A stretch of DNA of 7,258 nt, taken from positions 1 to 7,258 of the forward strand of contig JABMMT010000176.1 in NCBI GenBank assembly GCA_013205155.1, read 5' to 3'. The notes under the pieces were generated by a model. That model ran no database searches. It was not told the DNA's origin and was given only the letters and a program-made list of their open reading frames with translations. Source of the stretch: Betaproteobacteria bacterium (GTDB taxonomy: Bacteria; Pseudomonadota; Gammaproteobacteria; Burkholderiales; Burkholderiaceae). Positions 1 to 5,520 of the stretch are shown piece by piece (the first letter of the stretch is position 1; the number at the start of each line of letters is the position of its first letter). The position numbers and the translations under genes were made by a program.

Positions 1-242
1 AAAGGCAATAAAAAGGCTGCGGTTTTACCGCTACCGGTTTGGCTGCTGACCAATAAGTCACCACCCGCTAAAGCAGCAGGAATAACCTGTGATTGAACAG
101 GTGTGGCTTGGGTAAAACCCAGTTCAGCAACGTTTTTAAGAAGTGGGGCCGCAAGGGCGAAAGACTGGAAGGTACTTCCAGCGTGCTTTGAGTCTTGTGA
201 CTCGTTTTTAGTTTCTTTAGAAAAAGTCATGCTATTACTCAT
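1..242 (-). CDS. DEAD-box ATP-dependent RNA helicase, N-terminal fragment
   Basis: The reverse strand encodes the first ~80 residues of a DEAD-box RNA helicase; the rest lies beyond the left edge. After a polar, low-complexity N-tail of ~24 residues come the Q motif (aromatic residues at 25 and 28, then GFTQATPVQ with the adenine-sensing Gln at ~50) and Walker A/motif I, SQTGSGKT at ~67-74, followed by AAFLLP. These match the first motifs of RecA-like domain 1; the DEAD box itself is not in view. Members unwind RNA duplexes in ribosome assembly, mRNA decay or cold adaptation, and the subfamily (RhlE-, DbpA- or DeaD-like) cannot be fixed from the N-terminus. The start is ambiguous. In-frame ATGs lie at 308, 242 and 230. 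GAGGGG at 248-243 abuts the 242 ATG and is 12 nt from the 230 ATG, so neither spacing is ideal. I use 242. It has its own probable promoter and a structured leader. Confidence 0.9.
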   Translation of the reverse strand, partial: MSNSMTFSKETKNESQDSKHAGSTFQSFALAAPLLKNVAELGFTQATPVQSQVIPAALAGGDLLVSSQTGSGKTAAFLLP

Positions 243-316
243 CCCCTCAAAGGGATGTCTCCGTATGTTGCACCCATGGTTTTTAAAGGGTGCGATGGTC
301 AAAGGCATCGACCATC
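240..316 (-). promoter_or_regulatory. Three-hairpin 5' leader of the helicase gene
   Basis: Three perfect short inverted repeats sit side by side just upstream of the helicase start. The first is GATGGTC/GACCATC (294-300 with 310-316, 9-nt loop). The second is GCACCC/GGGTGC (270-275 with 288-293, 12-nt loop). The third is CATCCC/GGGATG (240-245 with 252-257, 6-nt loop). In the minus-strand transcript the third hairpin places part of the GAGGGG Shine-Dalgarno and the first candidate AUG (242) in its 3' arm, so it could limit ribosome access. The stems are seen directly; a regulatory role, such as cold-responsive or helicase-autoregulated translation, is inference. A longer reading frame from the ATG at 308 would make this stretch coding instead. 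Confidence 0.4.
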
Positions 317-422
317 AGACAGGCGGCAGCGCGTTTTTTTTAATTCTGTGTTTATGACTTCTAAACGATACGCTGAAATATAGCTGGGGGGCGATGAAAC
401 AAATTGCTTAAAAAAGCCTCCT

Positions 423-451
423 ATTATGACAGTTTGGGGAGGTGATTACAA
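423..451 (-). promoter_or_regulatory. Probable sigma70-type promoter for the helicase gene
   Basis: On the minus strand TTGTAA (451-446, 4 of 6 matches to the -35 consensus) is followed by a 17-nt spacer and CATAAT (428-423, 5 of 6 matches to the -10 consensus). It lies just after the stop codon of the aldehyde dehydrogenase gene and points at the helicase. Transcription would begin near 416, giving a leader of about 175 nt before the 242 ATG. Spacing and hexamers are seen in the sequence; activity is inferred. Confidence 0.5.
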
Positions 452-474
452 GGGTTTTCCCCAGTTAATTACGA

Positions 475-1872
475 TTACTTCAAAAAGCGCAATAAACGTT
501 CAACTGTTTTTCCATATGGCGGACGTGCTAGCTTGCTACCTTTCCATAGGTTTAAACCTAAAAAGCCTCTTACTTGCAAAACCGATTTGCGATGACTAAA
601 GAGATCAAATCCTACTTTGCCATGATAAGCACCCATGCCACTTGCACCAGTGCCGCCAAAAGGCAATGACTCTACTGTGATGTGTAATAAAGTTTCATTA
701 ATCGTGACTCCGCCAGATCTTGTTTCTTTCAAGACCTTTTGCATATTCTTTTTATCTTTACCAAACCAATAGAGTGCAAGAGGATGAGGTTTCTTGTTGA
801 TCAACTCAATTGCAGCTTGAGTATTAGCGATCGTCACAATTGGCAAAATAGGTCCAAAAATTTCTTCATGCAGGATACGGGCCTCTGCTGGGATGTCAAT
901 CAGTACCACTGGCTCAAACCTTCTGGTGCCAGTAGCAGGAGTCCTCAGTAAAGAAATTGCTTTTGCACCACGATCAAGGGCATCAGCTACCAAGTGCTGC
1001 CAATGTTGAAGTTGCGCGTCATCAATTGGTCCTGTCAATTCATCAGGGTTAGAAAATTGCTCTTGTGCTGCAACTTTGAGTTCTTGGATAAACGCATCTT
1101 GCTTGGATTGTTCAATGAGAACGTAATCTGGGGCTATGCAGGTTTGTCCGCTATTGAGCAATTTGCCATAAATGATGCTTGCAGCGGCATCTTTAAGACT
1201 GGCTGTAGAGTCTACTATTGCAGGGGATTTGCCTCCAAGCTCAAGGGTGATGGAAGTAAGATGTTCAGCGGCTGATCGCATTACCTTTTTACCAATACTT
1301 TCATTGCCCGTAAAAAAGAGGTGATCAAAAGGCAGTGCTGCAAATTGTTCTGCTACTTCTGCGCCCCCAGTGGTAACGCAAAATTCTGTTGGGTGAAAAT
1401 ATTCCTGAATCAGATTGGACAAAAATCCTGAGGTGCGTAAACAACGTTCTGAGGGTTTAAGCCAGACGCGATTGCCGGCAGCAAAGGCCGCAATCGCTGG
1501 AACGAGTGCTAGCTGCACTGGATAATTCCATGGACTCATTATTCCGACTACGCCAAGTGCTTGGTTTTGAATCCATGCTTCTGAGGATCCAAGGGTGATG
1601 GGCGTATCCACTTGCTCGGGGTGCATCCATTCTTTGAGATGCTGACGAGTAAATTGACAGGCTTGGTAAATCATCTGAAATTCAGCTAGGCGGGTTTCAA
1701 TCGGATGACGTACGCCAAAATCAGCAGAAACTGCCCTACAAATTTTATCTTCATTGACCTGAATCATTTTTTCAATTCGGGCAATCCGTTCAAGCCGAAT
1801 ATTTAGGGATGGATTAGATTCTGCGGCAAAGGCAGCTTTGATTTCATCTAGTTGGAGTGAGAAGCGATTCAT
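475..1872 (-). CDS. Aldehyde dehydrogenase, coniferyl-aldehyde dehydrogenase (CalB)-like
   Basis: A 465-residue cytosolic NAD(P)-dependent aldehyde dehydrogenase that oxidises an aldehyde to its carboxylate. Catalytic elements are complete: oxyanion Asn116 in PWNYP, cofactor-binding Lys139 in LKPSE, FTGN at 187-190, general base Glu211 in LELGGKSP, nucleophile Cys245 in SGQTCIAPDY and Glu337 in EEIFGP. The style of these motifs and the length fit the CalB-like short aldehyde dehydrogenases, a family named for coniferyl aldehyde oxidation in ferulate/eugenol degradation. No lignin or ferulate genes are nearby, so the true substrate is unknown and general aldehyde detoxification is equally possible. 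The open frame continues 63 codons upstream to 2061, but that extension overlaps msrA and does not resemble the family, so I chose the ATG at 1872. No Shine-Dalgarno precedes it. The gene is divergent from msrA, and the helicase gene follows downstream under a separate promoter. Confidence 0.93.
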   Translation of the reverse strand: MNRFSLQLDEIKAAFAAESNPSLNIRLERIARIEKMIQVNEDKICRAVSADFGVRHPIETRLAEFQMIYQACQFTRQHLKEWMHPEQVDTPITLGSSEAWIQNQALGVVGIMSPWNYPVQLALVPAIAAFAAGNRVWLKPSERCLRTSGFLSNLIQEYFHPTEFCVTTGGAEVAEQFAALPFDHLFFTGNESIGKKVMRSAAEHLTSITLELGGKSPAIVDSTASLKDAAASIIYGKLLNSGQTCIAPDYVLIEQSKQDAFIQELKVAAQEQFSNPDELTGPIDDAQLQHWQHLVADALDRGAKAISLLRTPATGTRRFEPVVLIDIPAEARILHEEIFGPILPIVTIANTQAAIELINKKPHPLALYWFGKDKKNMQKVLKETRSGGVTINETLLHITVESLPFGGTGASGMGAYHGKVGFDLFSHRKSVLQVRGFLGLNLWKGSKLARPPYGKTVERLLRFLK

Positions 1873-1922
1873 AGGGGGATTAACAGTTGGCAGATTTTGG
1901 AATAAGGCATTAGGATAAAGCC

Positions 1923-2495
1923 ATGAATGAAAACTTAAATAAAACCCCAGAGAATTTGGAGCGTGCCACCCTAGGTGGTGGATGTTTTTGGTGTCTTGAA
2001 GCTGTTTATCAGCAAATTCAGGGAGTTCACTCCGTAGTGTCGGGATATGCCGGGGGCGCACGCCCTAACCCTAGTTATGAAGAAATTTGTACTGGAGCAA
2101 CTGGCCATGCTGAAATTGTGGATATCTTATTTGATCCCAAGATCGTTTCTTTTCGGGATCTGCTAGAGATTTTCTTTGTGATTCATGATCCTACGACTTT
2201 GAACTATCAGGGTAATGATCATGGCACTCAATATCGTTCAGTCATATTTACTCATAGTGACACGCAAACCCAGATAGCTCATGAGGTAGTAAAGGAGCTT
2301 GAGGATTCCAAGATTTACTCTGCGCCAGTGGTAACGCAGATTGATGCTGCTCCTACTATTTATCCAGCAGAAGAGTATCACCAGAATTATTTCCAGCAGC
2401 ATCCCAATCAGGGTTACTGTATGGCAGTCGTTGCACCTAAACTCGCAAAATTTAGAGCCAAATTTAAAGCGCTCATTGCTGTTCGTTATGCTTAG
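1923..2495 (+). CDS. msrA: Peptide-methionine (S)-S-oxide reductase MsrA
   Basis: A 190-residue cytosolic enzyme that reduces the S-epimer of methionine sulfoxide, free or in proteins, back to methionine using thioredoxin. The signature GGGCFWC is at 18-24, with catalytic Cys21. The substrate-pocket segment GHAEIV has Glu64, the conserved segment GNDHGTQYRS spans 97-106 and the GYC motif supplies resolving Cys166. Size and motif order are normal for a single-domain MsrA with no fused MsrB, and no signal peptide is present. The ATG at 1923 is preceded by AGGA (1912-1915) at 7-nt spacing. The start codons of msrA and the aldehyde dehydrogenase are 50 bp apart and divergent, so their promoters must overlap each other or the coding regions. 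The stop codon overlaps that of pdxH on the other strand. Confidence 0.97.
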   Translation: MNENLNKTPENLERATLGGGCFWCLEAVYQQIQGVHSVVSGYAGGARPNPSYEEICTGATGHAEIVDILFDPKIVSFRDLLEIFFVIHDPTTLNYQGNDHGTQYRSVIFTHSDTQTQIAHEVVKELEDSKIYSAPVVTQIDAAPTIYPAEEYHQNYFQQHPNQGYCMAVVAPKLAKFRAKFKALIAVRYA

Positions 2496-2505
2496 GGTGC
2501 TAAGC
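2490..2505. other. Hairpin spanning the overlapping msrA and pdxH stop codons
   Basis: GCTTAG (2490-2495) and CTAAGC (2500-2505) form a perfect 6-bp inverted repeat with a GGTG loop. The msrA stop TAG is 2493-2495 and the pdxH stop, read on the other strand, is 2492-2494, so both lie in the left arm. Neither side is followed by a T-run, so it is not a standard intrinsic terminator. It may still act as a 3'-end-stabilising or weak bidirectional stop structure between the convergent genes; that role is inference. Confidence 0.35.
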
Positions 2506-3127
2506 GCTCGATCTTCCAGTTTGCCCCATCAAGCTTATAAAGAATGCGGTCATGAAGTCTGGATGGTCGACCCTGCCAGAACTCAATTTCCGTAGGCTGC
2601 AGGCGATATCCACCCCAATGTTCAGGGCGCGGTGGTGAATCACCAAATTCTGCTTGGTAACGTTTTTCAGCTTGCTCTAAAAATTCGCGGCTAGGAATAG
2701 CAGAGCTTTGGGGGGAGGCCCAGGCACCTATTCTGGAAGCAGCTGGACGGGAATGAAAATATTCATCGCTTTCAGCCGCGCTAATCCGCTCCACGAGACC
2801 TTTAATGCGCACTTGACGCTCTAGCTCATGCCAGTGAAATAGGAGGGCAGCTTGGGGGCGAATTGCCAAATCACGCCCTTTTTGACTCTCGTAATTGGTA
2901 AAGAAGGTAAAGCCGTTCTGATCAGCTCCTTTTAGTAAGACAATACGTGCTGATGGATTGCCTACTTGATCCGCAGTAGCTAAGGTCATGGAATTGGGTT
3001 CAGGACACTGTGCTTTCACAGCTTGATCAAACCAAAGCTGAAAGAGCAGCAATGGATTGTGCGGAACCTCAGTTTCAGAAAGCTGACCAAAGGTATAGTT
3101 TTTGCGAAGTTGAGCAATGGAGTCCAT
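2492..3127 (-). CDS. pdxH: Pyridoxamine/pyridoxine 5'-phosphate oxidase PdxH
   Basis: An FMN-dependent oxidase that converts pyridoxine or pyridoxamine 5'-phosphate to pyridoxal 5'-phosphate, the last step of PLP synthesis and salvage. The 211-residue protein starts MDSIAQLRKNY and shows, in order, the FMN-binding segment SARIVLLKG (59-67, Arg61 and Lys66), FFTNYESQKG (75-84), HELERQVRIKG (100-110), SRPAASRIGAWAS (126-138), and the C-terminal family signature EFWQGRPSRLHDR (182-194). Arg190 and His192 of the signature correspond to the substrate-binding pair of the E. coli enzyme. A TTG start at 3163 would add 12 residues and overlap tcdA, so the ATG at 3127 is preferred; it gives the usual length for the family. 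No Shine-Dalgarno is visible. The 22-bp gap to divergent tcdA leaves no room for a separate promoter, so its promoter probably lies within the tcdA 5' coding region. Confidence 0.96.
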   Translation of the reverse strand: MDSIAQLRKNYTFGQLSETEVPHNPLLLFQLWFDQAVKAQCPEPNSMTLATADQVGNPSARIVLLKGADQNGFTFFTNYESQKGRDLAIRPQAALLFHWHELERQVRIKGLVERISAAESDEYFHSRPAASRIGAWASPQSSAIPSREFLEQAEKRYQAEFGDSPPRPEHWGGYRLQPTEIEFWQGRPSRLHDRILYKLDGANWKIERLAP

Positions 3128-3149
3128 TTGTTCAGTATAAAGAGAAGCT

Positions 3150-3902
3150 ATGGCAGAAGACAAGGTTGAAGATAGTTTAGAAAGTCGGCGTTTTGGAGGG
3201 GTTTCTAGACTCTATGGGTCAGAGCTACGTGCGCGCTTTCAGCAAGCTACTGTAGTAGTTGCTGGCTTAGGTGGAGTTGGTTCTTGGGCAGCAGAAGCTT
3301 TAGCTCGGACAGGTATTGGACACTTAGTCTTGGTTGATTTTGATCACATTGCTGAGAGCAATACCAATCGCCAATTGCATGCCTTAGAGGGTCAGTATGG
3401 CAAAGCCAAAGTTCAGGCTATGGGCGAACGCATGATACAAATTAATCCAGAAATTCAATTAACGATCTGTGATGAATTTTTAGAGCCAGGTAAGCTTGAT
3501 GTAGTAGTTCCTGAAAATGCATTGGTTTTAGACGCCACCGATTCAGTGCAGACAAAAATTGCATTAGTGATTTGGGCCACTCAACATAATCGTTCTTTAG
3601 TGATGTGCGGTGCCGCTGGGGGTAAGACTGATCCCACCTCAGTTCGTTGCGATGATCTTTCGCGAACTGAGCAAGACGCTTTGTTGGCAAAGGTTCGCCA
3701 AGGTTTGAGACAAGATCATGGTTTCTCTAGAAATCTGAAAAAGAAAATAGGAGTGCGTGCGATTTACTCGCATGAACCAAGAGCTGGGGCTTCTAGCGGA
3801 GGATTAGCGTGTTCTGGTTATGGCTCTACTGTGATGGTTACTGCAGTATGTGGCTTTGCGGCTGCGGCAGAGATTTTAAATCTGATCGCTATTCAGCCTT
3901 AA
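3150..3902 (+). CDS. tcdA: tRNA threonylcarbamoyladenosine dehydratase TcdA (CsdL/YgdL)
   Basis: An E1-like, ATP-dependent enzyme of the ThiF/MoeB superfamily that cyclises N6-threonylcarbamoyladenosine at tRNA position 37 to the hydantoin-type ct6A, which aids decoding of ANN codons. The 250-residue protein begins with the family segment RRFGGVSRLYG (13-23). It has the nucleotide-binding loop GLGGVGS (39-45), the acidic strand end VDFD (62-65), NTNRQ (71-75, including the adenylation arginine), Lys85, and the acidic pair in LDATDS (127-132). The TcdA-type segment CGAAGGKTDPT spans 153-163. There are no ThiF/MoeB zinc-binding CxxC pairs, which separates it from those relatives. The sulfur-transfer partners CsdA and CsdE are not in this window. 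A purine-rich AGAGAAG lies just upstream of the ATG. The gene stands alone, divergent from pdxH, with a 223-bp gap before the next gene. Confidence 0.95.
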   Translation: MAEDKVEDSLESRRFGGVSRLYGSELRARFQQATVVVAGLGGVGSWAAEALARTGIGHLVLVDFDHIAESNTNRQLHALEGQYGKAKVQAMGERMIQINPEIQLTICDEFLEPGKLDVVVPENALVLDATDSVQTKIALVIWATQHNRSLVMCGAAGGKTDPTSVRCDDLSRTEQDALLAKVRQGLRQDHGFSRNLKKKIGVRAIYSHEPRAGASSGGLACSGYGSTVMVTAVCGFAAAAEILNLIAIQP

Positions 3903-3951
3903 ATCCTTAAGGGGAATCCCTGTAGGAAGTTACGTATTCTTTTGCAGTCAA

Positions 3952-3984
3952 TTGTAAAATATTTCACAACTGGGCCTTTGTGAA
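3952..3984. promoter_or_regulatory. Palindromic half-site cluster, possible operator
   Basis: Three copies of a TTGTRAA-like half-site lie in alternating orientation: TTGTAAA (3952-3958, forward), TTTCACAA (3962-3969, reverse) and TTTGTGAA (3977-3984, forward). The first two form an 18-bp palindrome with one mismatched pair (3952-3969). The last two form a perfect TTCACAA-N8-TTGTGAA inverted repeat (3963-3984). The inward orientation is opposite to the TGTGA-N6-TCACA layout of CRP sites. Overlapping dyads upstream of a catabolic transport unit suggest a dimeric regulator, but which one is unknown and no regulator gene is in the window. Confidence 0.35.
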
Positions 3985-4111
3985 TAAGAAAAATCCTTTT
4001 TTTAGTGTTTATTTTTATTTAATTAATCACTTTAGTTATTTTTAAGCTCTAGTACTTACGCAAACTCCTCCCTAGACTTTGCTTCGTTGGTAAATCGCCA
4101 ATGACAAATCG

Positions 4112-4119
4112 AAAGGAGG
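4112..4119 (+). promoter_or_regulatory. Strong Shine-Dalgarno deciding a TTG start
   Basis: AAAGGAGG is essentially the full anti-Shine-Dalgarno complement and lies 6 nt before the TTG at 4126. The permease frame is closed upstream by a TGA at 4102-4104 and has no ATG or GTG in between. The next in-frame ATG, at codon 20, would cut into the first membrane segment. TTG is therefore the start, with the strong site probably compensating for the weak codon. Confidence 0.8.
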
Positions 4120-4125
4120 TCTCTT

Positions 4126-5508
4126 TTGCAGACTCAACATACCGGCTTAAAACGCCATCTCAAAGTAAGACACATTCGTTTGATGGCTTTAGGCTCAACG
4201 ATTGGTGTCGGCTTATTTTTAGGATCAGCAAGTGCTATCAAAATTGCAGGACCCTCGATTCTTTTGGGGTATTTGTTAGCAGGAATTGTTGCTTTCATTG
4301 TGCTTCGCGCCTTGGGCGAAATGGCGGTGCACGAGCCTGTAGCCGGTTCATTTGCAGCGTATGCCAATAATTATGTCGGACCACTGGCTGGTTATATGGT
4401 CGGATGGGGTTATTGGACCTACTGGATTGTGGTGGGCATCGCAGAGGTGACTGCCGTAGGAATTTATATGGGTATTTGGTTCCCAGAAATTCCACAATGG
4501 ATTTGGGCGCTCTCATCCATTGTGCTGATGGGCCTGATTAATCTAATAGCGGTCAAAGTTTTTGGCGAATTTGAATTTTGGTTTGCCTTAATTAAGGTGG
4601 TGGCCATTGTCGCCATGATTGCTTTGGGTGCTTCTGTCATCCTCTTTGGTTTTACCAACAATTGGCAACCAATTGGTTTAAGTAATTTATGGCAGCACGG
4701 AGGGTTTTTCCCGAATGGCATCAGTGGCATGTTGCTTTCATTACAAATGGTCTTATTTGCATACGTTGGTATAGAGATGATTGGTCTCTCAGCTGGTGAG
4801 GCAGAGAATCCACGCAAAACCATTCCGATGGCTATCGACTCTTTAGCTTGGCGTATCTTGATTTTTTATATGGGTGCCATTCTGGTCATTCTTGCCATCT
4901 TTCCATGGAATGAAGTGGGACAGCAGGGCAGTCCTTTTGTGGTGATGTTTGAGCGTATTGGTTTGCGAGAGGCGGCAGGACTGATTAATTTTGTCGTCAT
5001 TACAGCGGCACTTTCATCTTGTAATGCTGGAATCTTTAGTGGTGGCAGGTTGCTCTATGCACTTTCAGTCAATGGTTACGCCCCCGCACCCTTTGCAAAG
5101 TTGTCTAAGTATGCCGTACCCTATCGCGCGGTAATAGGCACAGTTGTGGTCTCTATGACTGGTGTAGTGCTCAATTACTTTGTACCTGATAAAGCCTTTC
5201 AATACATCATGGCTGCAGTAACTTTTGTTGGGCTGATGGTTTGGATAGCAATCCTATTTACACAAATAAAATTTCGTTACTCATTAACCAAGGCTCAAGT
5301 AGCAGAGCTCAGCTATCGGACGCCTTGGTGGCCCTATTCCTCATGGTTTGCTCTAGCATTTATTATTTTAGTAGTGGTCTTAATGGGCTTTCATGAGGAT
5401 GCACGGATAGCTCTGGTATTAGGTCCGTGTTTATTAGGTGTTTATCTAGCGATGTTTTATGTTGTTGGACTACACCGCAAAACAAAAAACAATCATGAAT
5501 TTAAATAA
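4126..5508 (+). CDS. APC-family amino-acid permease (AAT group; ProY/CycA-like)
   Basis: A 460-residue inner-membrane amino-acid/H+ symporter with about 12 membrane segments. TM1 (~19-38) contains the unwound substrate-binding loop GSTIGVG (23-29), followed by the AGPS motif (41-44) and RALGEM (61-66). FGEFEFWFALIKV (146-158) leads into TM5, and FAYVGIEMIG (211-220) with SAGEAENPRKTIP (222-234) marks TM6 and the following loop. The conserved amphipathic stretch GGRLLYALSVNGYAP spans 306-320. From memory the N-terminal half resembles the proline-permease-like ProY somewhat more than the alanine/glycine/D-serine carrier CycA, so sequence alone does not fix the substrate. The next gene, ald, begins 12 bp later on the same strand, which points to alanine as a main substrate. 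The first gene of the unit, it uses a TTG start behind a near-perfect Shine-Dalgarno. Confidence 0.92.
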   Translation: MQTQHTGLKRHLKVRHIRLMALGSTIGVGLFLGSASAIKIAGPSILLGYLLAGIVAFIVLRALGEMAVHEPVAGSFAAYANNYVGPLAGYMVGWGYWTYWIVVGIAEVTAVGIYMGIWFPEIPQWIWALSSIVLMGLINLIAVKVFGEFEFWFALIKVVAIVAMIALGASVILFGFTNNWQPIGLSNLWQHGGFFPNGISGMLLSLQMVLFAYVGIEMIGLSAGEAENPRKTIPMAIDSLAWRILIFYMGAILVILAIFPWNEVGQQGSPFVVMFERIGLREAAGLINFVVITAALSSCNAGIFSGGRLLYALSVNGYAPAPFAKLSKYAVPYRAVIGTVVVSMTGVVLNYFVPDKAFQYIMAAVTFVGLMVWIAILFTQIKFRYSLTKAQVAELSYRTPWWPYSSWFALAFIILVVVLMGFHEDARIALVLGPCLLGVYLAMFYVVGLHRKTKNNHEFK

Positions 5509-5520
5509 TAGGAGATCAAC

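Larger units (their letters stand above)
3903..4125 (+). promoter_or_regulatory. AT-rich intergenic region: leader of the permease-ald unit
   Basis: This 223-bp gap holds no plausible gene. It contains several poly-T stretches (for example 3997-4003), a CCTTAAGG palindrome at 3905-3912 and the palindromic half-site cluster at 3952-3984. It ends in the strong ribosome-binding site of the permease. I see no canonical terminator for tcdA and no promoter good enough to name. A weak candidate is TTCACA (3963-3968) with TAAGAA (3985-3990) at 16-nt spacing, which would put the half-sites inside the promoter. An ATG at 4101 opens an 89-codon frame, but it lacks a Shine-Dalgarno and runs inside the permease gene. 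Confidence 0.5.

Noticed and set aside
243..308. In-frame ATG at 308 as the helicase start
   Set aside because: No Shine-Dalgarno precedes it, the added residues are rich in His, Cys and Arg unlike the usual polar helicase tail, and the stretch is occupied by three perfect hairpins. Not fully excluded.
103..357. 84-codon plus-strand frame across the helicase start and leader
   Set aside because: It is antisense to clear DEAD-box motifs, has no recognisable protein character and no ribosome-binding site.
1873..2061. 63-codon N-terminal extension of the aldehyde dehydrogenase frame up to an ATG at 2061
   Set aside because: It overlaps the first 139 bases of msrA, including its catalytic motif, does not look like the family N-terminus, and the 465-residue protein from 1872 already has normal length.
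3128..3163. TTG start at 3163 adding 12 residues to PdxH
   Set aside because: It needs a TTG codon without a Shine-Dalgarno and overlaps the tcdA start; the ATG at 3127 gives the normal PdxH N-terminus.
3963..4003. Intrinsic terminator for tcdA from the TTCACAA/TTGTGAA dyad and the following T-run
   Set aside because: The stem is AT-rich and the T-run starts about 12 nt after it, too far for a standard terminator; the overlapping half-sites fit an operator better.
4101..4370. 89-codon frame starting 25 nt upstream of the permease
   Set aside because: It runs inside the permease in another frame, lacks a Shine-Dalgarno at its ATG, and its product has no membrane or domain pattern.
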